Position numbers and translations under genes: made by a program
Notes under the pieces: model-generated
What the model was told of the DNA's origin: nothing
What the model saw: the letters and a program-made list of their open reading frames with translations, nothing else
The model's database searches: none
Assembly: GCA_003133285.1 (NCBI GenBank)
Contig: PKWR01000021.1
Coordinates: 974-7,977, forward strand
Direction of reading: 5' to 3'
Length of the DNA: 7,004 nucleotides
Origin: Coriobacteriia bacterium
GTDB taxonomy: Bacteria > Actinomycetota > Coriobacteriia > Anaerosomatales > PALSA-660
Shown here: positions 4,502 to 7,004 of the stretch, one piece after another
Numbering within the stretch: the first letter of the stretch is position 1
Layout: each line of letters begins with the position of its first letter

Positions 4502-6607
4502 GTGAGCCGCGCCGGCGTACAACGCGCGATGCGGCTCACCGCACTCGATGAGCCGGTCACGGCGGTCAGGTTCGTGGACGGCCCTCGCGCCGAGGCGCTC
4601 GCGCGCGTCGGCGTGTCGACCGTCGAGGACCTGCTGCGCCACTATCCGAACCGTTGGCTCGACCTGCGCACCAGCGCGCCTCTCGGCTCCCTCCCGCTCG
4701 GGGTCGAGGCCACCGCGGTCGGCACCGTGCATGAGGTCGTCGTCAAGCGGCCCAGGCCCCGGCTGACCATCACCGAGGTCGCCCTGGTCGACGACAGCGG
4801 CGTCCTCATCGGCGTCTGGTTCAACCAGCCCTATCTCGCGCAGCGCTTCCGTCCGGGCGACCGCGTCGCGTTCGCCGGGACGGTCCAGATGGAGTTCGGC
4901 CTCCGGCAGATGAAGACGCCCTTCGTCGAGCGCCTCGGCTCGTCCGACGACGCCACGTGGCTGGGAAGGATCCTGCCGGTCCACCCGGCCACCGAGGGCC
5001 TCTCCTCCAACTGGATCCGGCGCCTCGTCTCCGAGGCGCTCGACCAGTTCGGCGACCTGCCCGATCCGCTGCCGTCCGCACTGCGTGTCCGGCGGGGCCT
5101 CGTCCCGCTCTCGGCGGCGATCCGCGCGATCCACTTCCCGGACGATATCGAGGCCAGGGACGCCGCCCGCAGGCGCCTCGCCTACGACGAGCTGCTCGCC
5201 ATCCAGTTGGGCATGGCGCTGCGGCGCCACTCGATCGTCGAGGAGCGCCGGGGCCACGCGCATACGATCGAAGGACCGCACCGGGCGGCGCTGCAGACGG
5301 CGCTGCCGTTCCGATTCACGCACGACCAGGAGGTCGCCGTCGCGGAGATACTCGCCGACATGGCCGCGCCACGGCCCATGAACCGCATGCTGCTGGGCGA
5401 CGTGGGTACCGGCAAGACCGCGGTCGCGGCCGTCGCGCTCGCCGCGGTGGCCGACTCGGGCACACAGGCGGCGATGATGGCGCCGACCGAGGTGCTCGCC
5501 CGTCAGTACGCGCGGGCGGTGGGGGAGCTCCTCGACCTCGCGGGCGTCACGTGGAGGCTTCTCACGGGCTCGACGCCGGCGGCGCAGCGCCGCGAGATCC
5601 TGGCCGGAGTCGCCTCGGGCGAGGTGTCCGTCCTGCTGGGAACGCACGCGCTCCTCACCGAGAGCGTGACCTTCAAGAAGCTGACCCTCGCGATCGTCGA
5701 CGAGCAGCACCGCTTCGGCGTCACGCAGCGCCTCGGACTGCGGGGCAAGGGCGAGGCGGTCGACCTCCTGGTCATGACCGCGACGCCCATCCCGCGCTCG
5801 CTCGCCCTGACGCTCTATGGCGACCTCGACACCAGCTACCTGCGCGAGTCGCCTCCAGGGCGAGGCCGGGACCGCGTCACGACACGGCTCGTGCACCGGT
5901 CGGGGAGAGACGAGGCCTATACCTCCGTCCGCGCCGCCGTCGCGGCAGGACGCCAGGCCTACGTGATCTGCGCGCTCGTCGACGAGTCGGATGCGATCGA
6001 GGCCAAGGCCGCCGTCCGCGAGGCGGAGCGGCTACGGACGCGCGTGTTCAAGGACCTGCGCGTCGGGCTGCTCACCGGCCAGATGCGCGCCGGCGAGAAG
6101 GCCGCGGCCATGGAGGCCTTCCACAACGGGAAGCTGGACGTCCTCGTCGCGACCACCGTCGTCGAGGTCGGGGTCGACGTTCCCAACGCGACCGTGATGA
6201 TCATCGAGGACGCCGACCGCTTCGGACTCGCCCAGCTCCACCAGCTGCGGGGCCGCGTGGGCCGCGGCGCGCATGGCGGTGAGGTGCTACTCTTCGCCGA
6301 CCCGAAGACGGACGAGGGCCGCAGCCGCATGCAGGCGATCACCTCGACCGCGGATGGTTTCGATCTCGCGGAGCAGGACCTGCGACTGCGCGGCGAAGGC
6401 CAGGTGCTCGGAGAGCGCCAGCACGGGCTGCCGGAGCTGAGGCTGGCCTCGATCATCCGGGACGCCGACCTCGTCGAGGCCGCGCGCGCGGACGCACACG
6501 ATATCGTTGCGGCGGACCCGCATCTGCACGACGCACGGAACGCTCCGCTGATGGTCGCGGTGCGTCGCAGCTATGGACGCGATTGGGAATGGGTGAGCAG
6601 CGGATGA
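4502..6607 (+). CDS. recG: ATP-dependent DNA helicase RecG
   Basis: RecG is a superfamily 2 DNA translocase that remodels branched DNA, reversing stalled forks and processing Holliday junctions and R-loops. From the GTG at 4502 the protein has 701 residues, close to the roughly 680-700 usual for the family. An N-terminal segment containing TVEDLLRHYPNRW leads into the OB-fold wedge domain (about 55-160). The helicase core then has Walker A GDVGTGKT (299-306), the DEAH-type box DEQHRFG (400-406), TATPIPRSLA (426-435), GQMRAGEK, TTVVEVGVDVPNA and QLRGRVGR (581-588). The C-terminal RecG-type region includes LRLASIIRDADLVEAAR. All helicase motifs look intact. The GTG lies 7 bases after the degV stop and has a weak GTGA (4491-4494) upstream. 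An alternative ATG at 4529 would give 692 residues but has no visible ribosome-binding site. The stop overlaps the rsmD start. Confidence 0.95.
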   Translation: MSRAGVQRAMRLTALDEPVTAVRFVDGPRAEALARVGVSTVEDLLRHYPNRWLDLRTSAPLGSLPLGVEATAVGTVHEVVVKRPRPRLTITEVALVDDSGVLIGVWFNQPYLAQRFRPGDRVAFAGTVQMEFGLRQMKTPFVERLGSSDDATWLGRILPVHPATEGLSSNWIRRLVSEALDQFGDLPDPLPSALRVRRGLVPLSAAIRAIHFPDDIEARDAARRRLAYDELLAIQLGMALRRHSIVEERRGHAHTIEGPHRAALQTALPFRFTHDQEVAVAEILADMAAPRPMNRMLLGDVGTGKTAVAAVALAAVADSGTQAAMMAPTEVLARQYARAVGELLDLAGVTWRLLTGSTPAAQRREILAGVASGEVSVLLGTHALLTESVTFKKLTLAIVDEQHRFGVTQRLGLRGKGEAVDLLVMTATPIPRSLALTLYGDLDTSYLRESPPGRGRDRVTTRLVHRSGRDEAYTSVRAAVAAGRQAYVICALVDESDAIEAKAAVREAERLRTRVFKDLRVGLLTGQMRAGEKAAAMEAFHNGKLDVLVATTVVEVGVDVPNATVMIIEDADRFGLAQLHQLRGRVGRGAHGGEVLLFADPKTDEGRSRMQAITSTADGFDLAEQDLRLRGEGQVLGERQHGLPELRLASIIRDADLVEAARADAHDIVAADPHLHDARNAPLMVAVRRSYGRDWEWVSSG

Positions 6608-7004
6608 GGATCTGTGGCGGAACGTTGAAGGGCAGGCGTCTTGCCGCTCCCAAGGGCGAGGGAACGCGCCCGACGAGCGACCGCGTCCGGGAGGCGCTGA
6701 TGTCGTCGCTCGTGAACCGGCTCGGCGCCGACCTGGGCGGCGGGGTCGCTCTCGACCTGTTCGCCGGCTCCGGCGCCCTCGCCTTCGAGGCGCTCTCGCG
6801 CGGGGTGCAGAGGGCCGTCCTCGTCGAGAAGGACCGGGCGGCGCTCCGTGTCATCAATGAGAACGCCGCGGCGCTGGGAGTGACGGACCGTGTGAAGGTC
6901 ATCGAAGGCGACTCACTGGGCTCGGCGTCGGCGCGCATCGCGGCGTCGGGACCGTTCACTTTGCTGTTCTGCGACCCGCCTTATAGAATCGACCAGAAGA
7001 GGGT
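6604..7004 (+). CDS. rsmD: 16S rRNA (guanine-N2)-methyltransferase RsmD (3' end outside window)
   Basis: The first 133 complete codons are present and the frame runs open off the window end. RsmD methylates the exocyclic N2 of G966 in 16S rRNA of the small ribosomal subunit, using S-adenosylmethionine. Visible signatures are MRICGGTLKGRRLAAPKG at the N-terminus, TRPTSDRVREAL (21-32), the SAM-binding DLFAGSGAL (51-59), VEKD (74-77) and the catalytic DPPY (124-127). The usual family length is about 180-190 residues, so roughly 50-60 are missing. The ATG at 6604 overlaps the recG stop as ATGA, and GGGTGA (6591-6596) gives a ribosome-binding site at 7 bases. In many bacteria rsmD is followed by coaD; that would lie just beyond the window. 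Confidence 0.94.
   Translation, partial: MRICGGTLKGRRLAAPKGEGTRPTSDRVREALMSSLVNRLGADLGGGVALDLFAGSGALAFEALSRGVQRAVLVEKDRAALRVINENAAALGVTDRVKVIEGDSLGSASARIAASGPFTLLFCDPPYRIDQKR

Noticed and set aside
4436..5896. A long open reading frame of 486 codons on the minus strand, opposite recG
   Set aside because: It is a shadow of recG: Arg-rich low-complexity composition, no recognisable domain, no ribosome-binding site, and it spans the degV-recG junction.
4957..6282. A 441-codon plus-strand frame overlapping recG in another phase
   Set aside because: The product is dominated by Arg, Gly, Ala and Pro as expected for an out-of-frame reading of GC-rich coding DNA; recG motifs occupy the other frame without interruption.
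1..7004. Mobile element, CRISPR array, defence island or other unknown multi-gene system
   Set aside because: Every reading frame of credible coding quality belongs to a known housekeeping family, the genes are tightly packed, and no spaced direct repeats, transposase, integrase or composition break is visible.

Overview
The window is a gene-dense, clearly GC-rich stretch of bacterial chromosome carrying housekeeping genes. I see no insertion sequence, integrase, phage gene, CRISPR array, toxin-antitoxin pair, tRNA or rRNA. Gene content and order suggest a high-GC Gram-positive anaerobe, for example a member of the Coriobacteriia or a relative. This assignment is an inference. It rests on the GC-rich codon use, a zinc-ribbon L28, a FakA/DegV fatty-acid kinase pair, an ECF-type thiamine transporter subunit and a DUF1858 redox-disulfide protein, a family typical of anaerobes.

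Layout. (a) 1-914, plus strand: the C-terminal end of a thiamine transporter S-component (ThiT), overlapping by 4 bases with thiamine pyrophosphokinase (thiN). Together they take up thiamine and convert it to thiamine diphosphate. (b) 915-1040: a convergent intergenic gap with two GC-rich hairpins, neither followed by a T-tract. (c) 1041-1229, minus strand: rpmB, ribosomal protein L28 with four zinc-ligand cysteines. (d) 1230-1446: a divergent promoter region with a plausible rpmB promoter on the minus strand and a TATACT -10 box for the plus-strand operon. (e) 1447-7004 and beyond, plus strand: a compact operon of a DUF1858 CxxC protein, an Asp23/YloU-like protein, fakA (yloV-like), a degV/fakB-like gene, recG and the start of rsmD. 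Three of its five junctions are 4-base stop/start overlaps. The other two gaps are 14 and 7 bases, so the genes are probably co-transcribed and mostly translationally coupled.

How the genes work together. FakA and the DegV/FakB-type protein should form a fatty-acid kinase that activates exogenous or recycled fatty acids for membrane lipid synthesis. The Asp23-family protein is their standard neighbour. RecG (branched-DNA helicase) and RsmD (16S rRNA m2G966 methyltransferase) are genome- and ribosome-maintenance functions. From memory, the order thiN / rpmB (opposite strand) / yloU / yloV / ... / recG is also that of Bacillus subtilis. Here a degV gene sits where B. subtilis has sdaAB-sdaAA, and a DUF1858 gene has been added at the head of the operon.

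I did not find an undescribed system. The most interesting points are the small CxxC protein leading the fatty-acid-kinase operon, the unusual residues at two conserved sites of the DegV/FakB protein, and the hairpin pair between thiN and rpmB.
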